A stretch of 64,000 nucleotides of DNA from Echinococcus granulosus. Its lineage: Eukaryota; Platyhelminthes; Cestoda; Cyclophyllidea; Taeniidae. The position numbers and the translations under genes are program-made. Positions 1 through 12,633 of the stretch are shown in pieces. Position 1 is the stretch's first letter. Each line of letters opens with the position of its first letter. The notes below the pieces were generated by a model. It was not told the DNA's origin, did not search any database, and saw only the letters and a list, made by a program, of their open reading frames with translations. The stretch is taken from assembly GCF_000524195.1 (NCBI RefSeq), contig NW_020170486.1, positions 216,173 through 280,172 of the forward strand, given 5' to 3'.

Positions 1-375
1 TGAATCTGAAAGTTGCTCTTCCTACAACTGACTCCTTTATGCCCTGCTTCATCCCTATGGTAGGGGAGTAGACTAGCTACTTGTATTAAATAAGTAGAAA
101 CAAGATTAGGCGCAGCGTCTGAAGGATTTCCTAAATTTGAAGGAACATGCTACTTACTAAAGTAAAGTAGCATGAATGGTGCTACAATGGATCGAATTCA
201 ATGCTTAAGAGCAAAAGCATAAAACAAACAAGTAACGATGCCATTGCTACTTTTATTACGGACGCTGCAAGGTGCTGCTTTTTTACCTGTCAGCTGCTGC
301 TTTCTTATTCTTAAACAAAGTGACTTCATGCAGTTTTCCTTCGGTGTTTCAATCCATGAATGCCTCGATTCACTT

Positions 376-3300
376 AACACATGTGTTCGTCGCTTGCTCT
401 CTCACTCGGTCACTCGGTTAGTCGGTTGGGATATGTTTGGTCTGTCTCAACTTGACTCTCATTTTCACTTAAAATTGAATGTGCCCCTACTTGAGTTGTT
501 TACCCTAAAACGGACAATTACTGTTGCCAATCCTTGCTCATCACCATCATTGCCATCATCAAATCTTTGCTCAAGCAGCAACTAGCTTCGTAATTTTATG
601 CACCCATCAGGACGAATGCATACTGATGGAGTTAGGCTAGCAAGACGCGTAAAGAGGGTCTTTTTAACTGTCCAGAAAATGCGGAGCATGTTAGATGGAT
701 GGTTACCGGTGATCGTGAGGATGATGATGATGATGACGTAAAGATAGGTAGGCGGAAAAGATGGGACAATTATTCACATCTCCTAACACTTTAAATGAAT
801 AAGTTAATTCCATTACTGCCTTCGTAGTGGCAGCTGTGGTCAGTGCAGTGTCAAATGCGACATCACAGAGTCGTGTCTTATAAGGTGTTAGTTAATCAAC
901 TGAAAATCCCGTTAACTTAAAACACAACACCCCAAAACCCAACTTTATCTCCCTCCATTACTATGTCGTCCCACCAGATCACCAAATAAAAAAGACCTTA
1001 CAACCGGAATTCAAGCAAGCATCACTGGAAGTGACTTATACATTAAAAGTGTCGCGGATCAAGTGGGTAGTGAGTAGCGACAGGTGAGTAGATCATTTTT
1101 TACTCAAGTATGATCAGTTGGTTCACTTCTCTTCGCAAATGCTGCGATACAGCTGCTGATTTCCCATCACATGGGCGTCTCTACGTCCGTTTGTCAACCA
1201 ATTAATCAATCTATCTGTCAGCCCACTTGTCCATGGATCAAGCGGTGAATGAATCGTTGTGCGCTGCCTGTTTTATAACTCATAGGAGTGGTGTGAGGAT
1301 GAAGTATCCTTACTTCCATCAAATAGAGCACGCAAGTACCTGGTGTCTGGGTCAGTGTTGATGCCAGCGTCTATGTTTGAACACTTGGCTTCACTCTCTC
1401 TGAAGTTGCCACGAGTTCGTCGATGCCCTCTTCTACCTCCGCCAGATTCGTAGCTTTGGCTAAAGCTGACGGAGTAGGAGGAGAAGTTGAGGATTTTTTA
1501 CTGCCTCCTCATTAGGTCGCGGGATAATCCGCTCAATCACATATTTGGTAGAAATTGGTGGCTTGTCACCTAAGCAGTCTACTGGATCAAATAATTATTA
1601 AGCGCATTACCAGGGAATAAAAGGTTTGATCCTCTAAGAGCCTTCTCAATGCGAGGTGGTGGAGACGAGTGGTAGGAAATGGATGTTGACGCCGACATCA
1701 ACGCTACTTCACCTCATTGCCTTGTTTGTAAGAACTCTCCACGTATACGAATTGAGTACAAAGGAGATAAAGTATAGCCACTAAAAATTTGGAGAAACGT
1801 GCTACTTAAAAAAGCCCAGAGGATAAAGAAGTTCGCTTTCATAGCTCGAAGGCCATTTTGCAGATAAGAAGCAAAAAATCACTGCATGTAGGCGCTGTCA
1901 TAGTTACTTTCACGACGGTATGCCTTCATTATTGCTGGGGAAGAAAGGCTAAATTCCACAAGAGCGTGCAGTCTTACCAGTCCTCTACCTTTTGCCTCTG
2001 AAACAAGGCGATTTCATGCGTCGGTCAAACACGCATCCCCACTGTCTATCTCTGTTGTTTAAACACTGGGTTGTCTTGATTTTACTCAACAGCACACCAC
2101 GTGCTCACTCACTCATCCTCTCGATCTCTTAGTCATTAAGTCGGTTGAAATTTGGTCTATTGATATAAGGCTAGGCGTCTTGTTGTTGCAGGCTAGCGCG
2201 ATACGGGAGAACGATCTGTAATAACGTGCTTGAAGAAAGGAAGCATAATGGATGGACTGCTGATGATGTTTGTGATGATGGCGTGTAGACGCAGGACCAA
2301 CCAAGATGAGTCAAGTCTTCAAATCGCATACTGCATTAAAAACATGTGAAATTCATTTTTGCCTTATTAATGGCAGCTGTAGTCAGCATCTTGTCAAATG
2401 TGATATCAGCCAGTCATGACTCAACAGTAAGTAGGAGGCCATTTAGAGAGGACCAGAATTTTTTTTTTTTTAAAAAAAAAGGCAGTGTTACGACACCCAC
2501 AAGGGGCTTGATCAATTGAAAAGCCCGTGTCTGCAAACCATGACCTCCCAACCTCCAACTCCCCTCCCCCTACCTTCTTTACGTTGTCCTGCGCTCGCAC
2601 CTCGTGACTCAAACAATAACGCTGACAACTTAAGCCTACCAGGCCATTATGTGGAAAAGCCATTAAAAAATGAAATCCGGGCACAAGAAACTGGAAGTGT
2701 AGACGTTTAAGGGTGGAGTAGATGGCGCTTTATAAGTGACAAGTGTCAAGTGGGTAGCTGACAATTAGTTGACCTTTTGGTGCTCCCCTATTGTCAGTTC
2801 ATTCGCTTCGCTCTTCACAAGAGCCGCAAAACAGTTGCTATTTCTTAGCACAAGTCTCACCGTCTGTTTGTCAGACTATCAGTCGAGCACTCAATGGGTC
2901 AGGCAGTAAAGAAAGTACTGCATGCTACCTGGCTTATAATCTACGTGGGTTGTATTAAAACCAATTTGACAGGTTTCTATTTACCATCCATCAGCTCACC
3001 CTCGTGATTCTCCTCGAGCCGACTCAACGCTCCCCCTCCTTCTCTCTAAACTCTTTCCCATCTGCTAACATTGGGTTGAATTGTTTTGCCTTGGCATCTC
3101 TTAACTCAAAAATATGTCAGTCTATAGTGAGATGCTTGTGCACAAATCTCCAGACTAAGCAGACATCAGTCAACTCCACCAAAAGGAGTGAGAGGCAAGC
3201 TTCAATCCTGTGATCTCTACCTGCCCCCACAAAACTTTGTTTATTTGTAAGGCTCCGACGACTCCTCTAAATAACTACCATGTTTAAAAAATCACATAAC

Positions 3301-5590
3301 TGGAGGTTGAAGTGCACAATTAAATAAAACCACATTACTTGTTGCGTCTACATTGATGCTCTCTTCCCGCTTGGGTTAAAGTGATGGAGCAAAGAAGGCG
3401 CAGGGTGGGGGGCGGTGGTGGAGGAGGAAGAAAATCAGCGTTAGTCTTTTCCTTAAGGTGTCAGTGACCCCTGATCAGTCAGAACGCCGGGGTAATTTGA
3501 CAGCATGTCATCTAAACAATCCATTCAGTCAAGCAATAGATAACCGTGTTAACAAGGGAGAGACTAGCATGACCCTTTGAAGGACCTTCCGACCCTAGCT
3601 GGCGCCTATAACTTAGGTTCAATCAGTTACAGAATTGCATTTATTTAGACTCTGTTTTATGATGCAAATGGTTGTGGAACTTCGGTATAAAAGTGGCCTG
3701 GCGATATGAAGAAGGCAGTGAGATGTTCAAAAAAGATGCCATTCCTCGCCCAATGATGGCAAGTTAGCAGCTTTGAAAGTTTCTCGTCACAGATTTTGAA
3801 GAGGAAGAGGAGGAGGAGGAGGGGGAGGAGGAGGAGGAGGAGAAAGTGGAGAGGGCAGTAGGTGATTGTAGAATCACGTGGTACACAACACCAAATAGGC
3901 GGGATATTGCTTCGCCATGTGGTGAACAAGGGAGCGACTGCAGAGAGAGTGGAGACGAGATAGGGAAAAAGGCGTGGTTGCAATGGCGAATGGTAAGTTG
4001 GAGGCTTCAATAGACCCTGTCAACTTGCTCATCCCCAATAGTCCATGCTTCGCGATTGCTAGACACAACAACCTACCCCAAAACCACCGCCATGCTTCAC
4101 GTCTTCCTACTAGACCCCACTCCACACGACTGAAAGGTGTACAAGGAACGGTTTCTCCTCCCTTCTCCTCCCTTGTTTGTCTCCTTCTATGACGTGTGAG
4201 TGAGTAACCTGCTATTTCAAGTACCGGTTAGGTCTACATCCTCACTCTCAACCTTACGAAGTGTTCACATGCCCCGATTCACTCAACACACCACGTGTTC
4301 ACTCTCTTGGTCGTTTAGACGGCCAGTCGGTGGAACTTCGGTCTGACTCTTCTTCATTCTAGCTCATTGTCATCAACTACCTTACCATACGCATCAACTT
4401 CTCCACTCATCAATCCACCCATTGCCCATCAGGACGGATGTGTACTTGCTTGGCTTCTTCTAGTGGTAGACGGTCTTTTTAACTCACCTGAAGAAGGGGA
4501 TCACGGTGGATGGATGCCTAATGATGTGTAGACAAGTGAAATTTTATTACCACCTTTTCAGAGGTAGCTGTAGTCAGTTTCGCGTCAAGTGTGACGTAAG
4601 AAATGTCATGACCCATCAACCAGATGGTCATGTGTCGAGGAACAGATTTTCTCCAAAAAACCTCTGTAAGGACTAACGCTTTGGTTTTGATTAAATAAAA
4701 ATCGCACAACTTAAAACCACGGCTCCCCAAACCTGCCGCCTCTTCACCTTGCCTAGGCAGTTCTCCGCTTGTATCTGGTGACTCAGACATTGGGGAAAAA
4801 GCATGCCGTCAACTTGAGCCAAACAGGTCATCAATTGAAATAGTCATACAAATGACAGTTGGGCCCGCAAAACATGAAGAGTAAATCTCTGAGAATGAAG
4901 TGTCTTGTGCATTTAAAGTGTCAGGGATCAAGTGCGTTGGGGGTAGTGGGTGGACGGTGTGGGCTAAACCATGGCCAGTCCACTCACTTCCATGTCCGAC
5001 AGATTTAGAGCCTTGGATGGGAGAGACGAGGCAAAGGAAGATATCTCATATTTTGACAACATGTTGGCAAAGCGAGGAGGAGAGAGAAAATTTTAAATTA
5101 TCAAGGTTTTTACGGGGATGATGCAGGAGGGAAAAAATCAGCGTTTCGCTCTGCCTTGGGGGCTCGGTAATCTTGGCGCAGTCACAGGTTTGGTACAATT
5201 TGACAACTTGTCACGCGGTCAATTCAATCGAACAATTGATTGGCCTTTTGAACAGGGGCAGTTGTGACCTTTCCAAGGGCATCCCGACGCTCAGTAAAAC
5301 ATGTAATTGGAGGTCAGTCGGTTGAAGAAATACGGATGAAGTGTATTTTACTCAAAGACACTTTCTCGATTAAAGGTTGAAAGCTGATTGTAGACTACTG
5401 GTTTTAAGTAATTCGGCAAAAGTGAAGATGGATGGATGGGTGCTCACTCAAACCGGGATTTTTTTCCCATATCTTATACCGCCTTAATTAAATAAATGAA
5501 ATTTATTTCTCCCCGTCTAGGTGACTGCTCTTTTCAATGTCGTGTCAAATGTGACATTACAAAGTCGAGCCTCAGCATGTAGGGAGGTCA
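376..5590. repeat. Degenerate long tandem repeat (units about 1.6-2.2 kb)
   Basis: No gene is visible in the first 5.9 kb. The stretch is built from diverged copies of one long unit. Landmark A, a run related to CACGTGTTCACTCTC followed by GGTCAGTCGGT, occurs near 376-450, 2097-2160 and 4286-4345. Landmark B, CCCATCAGGACGRATG with GGTCTTTTTAACT, occurs at 604-670 and 4427-4487. Landmark C, containing GTAGCTGTAGTCAG and GTCAAATGTGACAT, occurs near 790-880, 2345-2440, 4537-4630 and 5496-5590, the last copy more diverged. GATCAAGTGGGTAG-like text recurs near 1057, 2735 and 4925. Order of landmarks is kept within each unit. Short open frames here look random. The unit could be an old satellite or a decayed non-coding transposon; I recognise no coding remnant. 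Confidence 0.65.
3799..3843. repeat. GAG/GGA trinucleotide run
   Basis: A purine-only run of GAG and GGA triplets, about 45 nt, lying inside the long tandem repeat. Simple-sequence DNA with no sign of coding use. Confidence 0.85.
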
Positions 5591-5924
5591 TGTTTGGAAG
5601 GAACAATTTTTGTCGAAAAATCCCTATTCCGATACCACATTGGCTTTGACCTCACATCACACAAATGACGGTCGAATGCCCTCGATCCTCCCACACCCAG
5701 TGGCTTAAACAATCGGGTGGCAACTGCCTGTTGTCACCCACCATCGTCACTCTCGAAGGCCTTTACTTTTTATTTACGACACTTTGAAATAGGAAAAAAG
5801 GAGAAGAAAAGAAAGAAAACGCATGGAAGGCGCATTTTGTACTTTTTCTACTCTATGATGCAGGTGTACCGAGTAGTGTAAAAAATAGTCACGTCAACGT
5901 CAGGTCATTTTGTACAGAAGGTGA

Positions 5925-7551
5925 CTAGTAGTCCGTCTCTGCTGCCTCTGTTTGACCTTGCCAAGTGGCACTGGTATAGGTGGTAGGATACTCATAGCCA
6001 ATGGACATGTCCGTTGAGGCAATTTGGTTGTAAGCTGAATCACTGCCCGACCACTGCGTTGGATAGGATTGGGGATGTTGTTGTGATGGCGTTGAAGAAC
6101 GATGTGTGCAACCATAGAGGTTCATCATCGGGTGCGAGGCCAGGGGTTGTGCTTGAACTCCTCGAGTTGAGGGCTCCCATGAGGAGGTCGGTGGCACATT
6201 TGGGCTGGCCTCCTGTCTCATGCCCACTGTATTACCTGGCTGCCATTCAAAGCTACCTCTCAGTAATGCGGGATCTTGATTTGTCATGGAGGATTGAAAG
6301 TACCTCACACAACTAACTGGTAGGGCGCTATTCGAAGTGGAAGGAACCGGTGTTGACATGGTGTAAGAGGCAGCAGAATAAGTTATTGCCATTGTCTGGC
6401 TAGGATGGGATACAAGACGTTCAAATGATTGAGCCATATCTCCAACCTCAGTGCTCAATTCCACCAGATCTGGACTTGTTCGATCTGTGTGGCTCCAATT
6501 TGGAGTGGAGACCGGACAACTGCTGCCTTGGTGATTGCTAAATCCATTCATCGACTCTGTGCTGCTCGCTCTAGGCAGTGTAGACTGGGAATTCTGGTCG
6601 TCGCTTGTCTGAAAATAATGGAAACAAGTAATCACAATGTCTAGCCATTAAGAAGGTGAAATAATTGCCCCTAGGGGTAGGCAGGTAACTACTAGAGCAT
6701 GAAAGTCTCTTTTTCCCCTTTTTCACTCCTGTAAAATCCCCTCTCCTCCCCTCCCCTCCCCTCCGGGACTCCACCTAGGAGGCACTTACCGTTTCTGTCC
6801 GAGACTCCTCGAGATTGTTAGAGCTACCATCGGAGTTGTCGGTGATTTGGACACCACGTTTCTTTAACTTCGAGCGACGATTTTGGAACCAGATTTTGAC
6901 CTTGTGAAGTGAAAATAACAGCCGGATAAATAAGGACTTTGAAAAAAATGACTGTGTATGTGTGAAATGCTTGGTAGACGGGTCGTGTGTTTTTTTTTGT
7001 GACCACAGGCATGCATAGAAGCGTAAGGAAGATCAAAGACACATAGGGCTTTCGTATATTCACACACACAGAGAGAGGGAGAGGGAGGAAGAGGTAGAGA
7101 GACAGACGTGTTCCACCACCGCCACCACCACCTCTCTCCTCTTCTTTTAAACCATATTTTGGAGCATAAATTATCCACCTCAATCCCCTTTGGCGTAGTC
7201 AATAGAGAGGAAGGGCGTTCCTGTCTCACTGTTTGCCTTCTCCTTTCTAGACTGACAAATTTTAGTGGATATTGGGCAAGAAAAAGCACACAAGTTTTGA
7301 GGAAATGGTAAAGCTAGCCCATGGCTAAGGGCTTTTGGGTTTGGCGGTGGTGGTTGTGGTGATGATGGGAAAAGAATGTTCGCCTCCTCCTCCTCCTCCT
7401 CCGCCGCCGCCACCACCACGTCCTTCTCCTCCTTCAAATTCCTCCTCTCCACCCTCATGAAGATGCGCACAAGCAGAAGAAGAAAGATAATTACAGGCCT
7501 GGAACAGGTGAGTGCGTAAAATGTCCGTCCCATCGTAGGCCAAGCCTTAAC

Positions 7552-7584
<33 letters not shown>

Positions 7585-9428
7585 CACACCCTTATCCACC
7601 CTCCTCTGCTAGCCTTGCGCTTTTGTTCAGAAGGCAGTCCAAAGGGTGGATGGAGTGGGAAATTTCACGTACTCTTCAAGACGTTTACGGCCTCAGTAAT
7701 TATATACACGGAGAAGAAAAGCGGAGAACTAGGAGGGGCAACGGTGTAAAATGACTAACCACAAATCAGGTGCAAATTGTCCAAAAGTTAAGCCTATTTA
7801 CTTAATCCTTTGTCATAACTAGGCCCTCTCTCTCTCTCTCTCTCTCCGTCATGAAGCATAGTTGTGGAGGTGCACAAATAAGAATACCCATCACAACCTA
7901 CTCATGAGGAGGAGGAGGAGGAGGTGAAGGAGAAAACTGCGAGAAAGGGAGGAGGAGATGGACAGAAAAAATGATTATTTATACAGGATTATAGTACCAT
8001 AGCTATGTAATTAGAGGTTTTGAGGAGAGAAATTCACATTTTTACGGCTATCACCTGATTGGTCGGTTTTGTTTTTTGTCAGTCAAGTGGGTACCCACCC
8101 ACTATCCCCCTCTTCTCCGGTTATCGATATTTCCGCCGGTCGTGTTGGCAATGCATTATTTTTCCCCGGGTCCCCGCAAAAAAAGTGAAATTATTAAAGC
8201 AGAGGAGGAGATAATTAAACAGGTAAAGAGGTAAGCCTCTTACATTTGCTCTGTGAAGAGCCTATCAATCATTGTCACGTGTTTGCCTCTATTTACTTCG
8301 TTTTCTCTCCCTTTTTTTGCCTTCGCTTTGGCCTTCTCAGATCAACTCAACTAATGATTGTCAAAAAAAAGGACAAGAAGAAAATTCGTCTGACAGCTAA
8401 GTCGATATTAAATTTACAGGAGGGGTCCCATGACCTCTCCAGTTTGTCGCCATGGCAATAGAAATAAGAGAGTTGGAGAGGGGAATTTGGTTTCTTTTTT
8501 TCAAAAAAAGGGGAGCAAAAAATATTACCTGAGTCTGTGTTAAGCCCAAATCACTGGCGAGTTGAGCCCGCTCCGAGAGATTGAGGTACTTGGACTTGGT
8601 GAATCGGCTATTCAAACGTTCCAATTGTGCTGGGGTATAAATAGTTCGAGGTTTTCGCGGTTTTCGCCGATTCCCCAATCCACGATTGGCCTCTGTGATA
8701 GAAGGAGGCAGTAATTATGGCCTACGATTAGGTAGAGACGTACCATGTCCACCGCCGACCCCGCCTCCCCCTCCTCCCGAATCGGTCATGGTACCTGTGG
8801 TGGATGCAGCCAGGGTGTAGTCATTCGGACTAGTGGAGAGACTACTTATCACCGTTGTTGGGGTGACAGCATCGTGGGTCAAATTTATCCCTCCGTGGTA
8901 GGTGGAATGCTGAAGTAATTCTTCCTGAGACAGGGGAGATGTGGAACCTCTTGTATCCTGTACCGGGGTTAAAATATACCGCGTGCGGACATCATCTGGG
9001 TAGGTATGACTACTACCGTAGTATATCGAATTGTAAGGCGTATGCAAGGCGCCGTTATGAGAGATCGGTAGATGTTGTTGAGATGATCCTACACCCTCAT
9101 AACCGGATGTGGTTATTGCCGTGGGGACGTACGGTGGGTAGACATCAAATAATGCCGGGTTCCCGTTAATGCCGTTCGGGTGACTGGTGTATTGACCGAC
9201 AAATGGGGGAACACGTTCCGAGGGTGTAAAAACGTTATCAGATGGGGGTAAAGTCATCTCCTCGAGAAAGTTCTGTGCAGGTGTACCGGAGAAGTCATTA
9301 TTCTCCTCACCTATCGGTGATGTGTTTGACATGTTGGGTAAGATATCCGGCAGATTGAAATGTCCATTTGAAGTTGCTGATCCATCCACACAGGGCTGGT
9401 GGAGGCTACCTGTCCTCTCGTCGGCCAT
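5925..9428 (-). CDS. Dll: Distal-less/Dlx homeobox transcription factor
   Basis: Sequence-specific nuclear DNA-binding protein of the NK-like/Dlx class, in animals a patterning and neural cell-type regulator. Four exons read on the minus strand: 9428-8744, 8692-8529, 6900-6790 and 6608-5925, phases 1, 0, 0, giving 547 residues. The homeodomain (about residues 239-298) is split by an intron between its second and third helices, in the stretch [15 protein letters not shown]. Dlx hallmarks are RKPRTIY at the start, [18 protein letters not shown] and the arginine-lysine tail. Both flanks are long, low-complexity and rich in Ser, Thr, Pro and Gly, with a Gly-rich stretch just before the homeodomain. 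The protein is longer than vertebrate Dlx (about 250-330). Intron 2 (1.6 kb) is full of simple repeats. The homeodomain call is very secure; orthology to Dll rather than another Dlx paralog rests on the homeodomain. Confidence 0.93.
7050..7930. repeat. Simple repeats in Dll intron 2
   Basis: Several microsatellites lie in the second Dll intron: an AGAG-rich run near 7068-7105, CCT/CCG triplets near 7384-7420, (CA)n at 7556-7582, (TC)n at 7826-7847 and GAG triplets near 7907-7923. They generate long Glu-, Gly- or His-rich open frames that are not genes. Confidence 0.85.
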
Positions 9429-12400
9429 GAGTGAGACCTCTGCTATAGATTTGCCACTTAACGTCTTCTGTTGCGTTATGTGATGGTGAAACTGGTCTCA
9501 GTTGATAATATAACCAACTTGCGGGGGTGTGTGTGTGTCACACCGATGATATGTCAGTACTCTGCCAAAATGCTCCAATCAGATTAGCACTCAACAGCCG
9601 GCCGACTCCAGCTTGTCAATGATTGGCGGAAATTTTTGACGATTTTGTCCACAGCCCCTCACGCCAATCCCTTTACACGATGGAAAGGCATTCCCTTTGA
9701 CATCCTAATAACTAGGCATTAGAGAAAGCGTAATTGAGTAATTGCCAACTTATTTTCCTTTTCTTTGTTTAAAGTGTACTCAAGACGGTAGCACCAAAGA
9801 TGACAATTTCCTAGATTTTAACTGAAAAATAGTACATATAAGTAATTTTTAAAAGGAAAAATTGCAGCTAAGGAATATGTCCTTTATTCCAACAAAAAGA
9901 TGACTATATTGCTTAGGCAAAAGGAAGCCATTTGGGAGAGTAGAGTCTGGGTGAAAGACGAGGTGTGCAGTGTACCTCACGTCACTTTCCATCTGTGCAA
10001 AATTTTAACCTGCGACCATCTGGTGGGTAGTTTAGGCCTCACGTGTGCACCAAGCCCCACACCCACCCCCTGCCCGGTCCTTAATCAAAGCACATAAAAA
10101 CTAGCCAAATACAATTTTGCTTAGGCCCTAACACCCCCGCCTCGCCTCGCCCCTCTCCCCATTAGCCCACTTCCTCCCTCCTCTTTCTTCGTCATGAGCC
10201 CTAACATATACTGTTTGTAGGTCCAACTCACGCCCGTAGGCAGTGCAGCATCTGCCGGCCTGAAATAATGCCACTCTGCGATGCTTTCCACCATCTTCTG
10301 GGTGGGAGGCGGAGGAGGAGGGTGGGAATGCGCCTTGCTTTGCTTTCACGGTGCTAACTCGCCTCGATTTAACAATGCAGGCCAACTTGTCCTCCCAGTC
10401 TGGGAGGTGGGGTAAGGAGAGAGGGGAGGGACAGAACGACACCCTCTCGGGTAGATATATTACGTTTATGGCGACAATAATTACCAACTTCCGGTGTATA
10501 AGCGCTTAACACATATAACAAAATCTAGTGTAATTAATTCAATGAAACAAATTATTATTTCAAAAGGAAAGACAAGAATGAAAGAAGGCGATGATGATCA
10601 ACTTCTCCACCAAGAAAGGAGTAAGTTAGTTGCCCACCTAATTGTTTCCTTCTGGTCTCTAATTACCTCACACATGCAGCAGCTCTAAGGCGTCAAAGAC
10701 ATCTTCAATCTGTCGACGCAAAAGGGAGGGAAGGAGGGAGGAGGGGAAAAAAGAAATGCACCCTGATGCCTTTTCTTCCTCTTTTGAGGAGGCGAGACCC
10801 CTTCCAAATTTCCCGGTCTCCTCTATGAGGCAAACAGAAGTAAGGAGTTAGAAGGCATCGCCTACTGAGTGTTTAAGTTATGCCAAGTAACAATGTTGGG
10901 GAAGAATAAAAGCATCACAATTCCTTCTTCCTCTTGCTCCTTCTCATCAATCAAAGAGTAGGTGAAATTTGTCCGCAGGTTCAAATTTCTTAATATTTTG
11001 CGAGGTTCTTTTGACAGGTGAACTAGTGTTAGTAGGGAGGAGATCAGACTGCTTGTCATTTCATTGTCTTTACGTAGTCTCAAGACTAAACAATTTTGGA
11101 GGTCTTGGAGACTAACTAACTAAATGACACTCACGTTTTGGGTGAGAATGTCCACAAACGGTAGTGGTAGATGCCGAGATTAGGAAGGACAAAAGGTGGT
11201 TTCTAAGCTGAGCCTCTTGTTTGGCGCCTAAACGGATTTGAGAACAAGCGAAGTGGATGAGAGAGGGTGAGAGAGGGAGGGACGGAGGGAGGGTGTGGAG
11301 AAGTGGCTGGCTGGAACGGGGAAAGACAGGATGGGGACGGTGGTCACGAGGGCCGCCTTCTTGCTTCAGCCAGGCCGCCGATGTTTGGGGGGAGGAGGGG
11401 AGGGAAGTGGGACAGTGAGGCTGACATACGCCCGTAACATTCACATAATTATAGGTTATACGGCTGATTCAGACTGACGTGATCTATGGGGACTTGGACA
11501 AATTTCGTCTTTTATTTCCACTTTTTTTAAAATTAATAAATCGGCCAAGTTACCAATCAAACAAGTCCATATCGAAAATCGGAGTTCTACCGATAAGGGG
11601 CAAAGTGAGGGGAAGTAATCTAGTAACCGCAAGATTTTGGAGATCCAATTAGCCTAACATCAAACCCTTGAGATGGTGCCAGTCAAACTAAGGCAATCTG
11701 CCTCAGAAACGCTGAGTAGAGAAAAGGGAAGGAATGTAGATAAGACTTTTGTCATTTAACCATTAAAAGGTGGTCAAACGTTGCCTATCTGTGTTTCGAG
11801 GCCTCGAGGTTTATTCGAGGAGTAGTTCATTCTAGAAGGACCTTTTATACCCCAGATATAATTGCTCACTGGGAACAGATGTAACTATTCGCCGCTACAG
11901 CAAACATAATTGCTCTCCTCCGTCTATGAGGCAGGTTTGAGAGTGGGGATGGGGGGAGAGGCTTCCAAAATTTCGGTGCTAGCAGTAGCAGCAACAATAC
12001 CAGTATTCGTACAGGGTGGGGGGCAGTGGGAGATCGGGAGGAGGGAATGGTATTCTAGAACGGGGAAGCAATTATGATGCCTTTCTCAAATACCCACCCC
12101 ACCTTCAATGTCGACACAGCGTGGGGAACAACTCGCTCCCCACCCCTCCTCTTCTCTCAGCGTTCCCATCTCTCAATGCCTGAAAACGAGAGGAAACTAT
12201 GTAAGTAAATCAAATTAGTGCGTGCCAATGAGCATAGCGACCAGCAGTACTTACCGGCTTATTGACAACGGCAACACGCTCGAATTCCCCTCCAGGAACG
12301 CCAACATCTTAAAATCACTTCATCACCAAACAAAGGCTTATTGGCGAGATACAGAGACTGTGGAGATTCTCAAAACGATGAGAATGTTTTTAGATACGCG

Positions 12401-12633
12401 ATCTCCAAAAAGGGGCACAAACCACTAACACACGTGGAGGAGGAGCCATACTATGCCCTAAACCTATTAAATATTTTTTTTGGAAAAATGTAACCACAGC
12501 AATTGTTCCATAGAAAAATCTACTATTACTGGTAAAAATGCGAGGTTACAAAAAAAGGAAATAAACTGGGAAGTGCAAAAAGGGAACCGACTAAATGAAA
12601 GTTGTTGATTGAGGCTTTTCTCCTTAAAAAGTG
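9429..12633. other. Intergenic region upstream of Dll
   Basis: About 3.2 kb between the Dll start codon and the DNAJC25 stop codon. I find no exon with family resemblance on either strand. It holds C-rich and GA-rich tracts near 10127-10190, 10380-10435, 10720-10750 and 11260-11300. Given its position it probably carries Dll regulatory DNA; this is inference from location. Confidence 0.5.
9575..9668 (-). promoter_or_regulatory. Cluster of three CCAAT motifs upstream of Dll
   Basis: CCAAT occurs at 9575-9579 and 9664-9668 and its complement ATTGG at 9622-9626, 150-240 bp upstream of the Dll start codon. Spaced CCAAT boxes at this distance are typical of animal core promoters, but three pentamers can arise by chance and no TATA box or transcription start is evident. 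Confidence 0.3.

Noticed and set aside
7180..7599. Long minus-strand frame with Cys/Val, Glu and Pro repeats inside Dll intron 2
   Set aside because: It is the translation of (CA)n, GAG and CCT microsatellites, lies in an intron and has no family resemblance.
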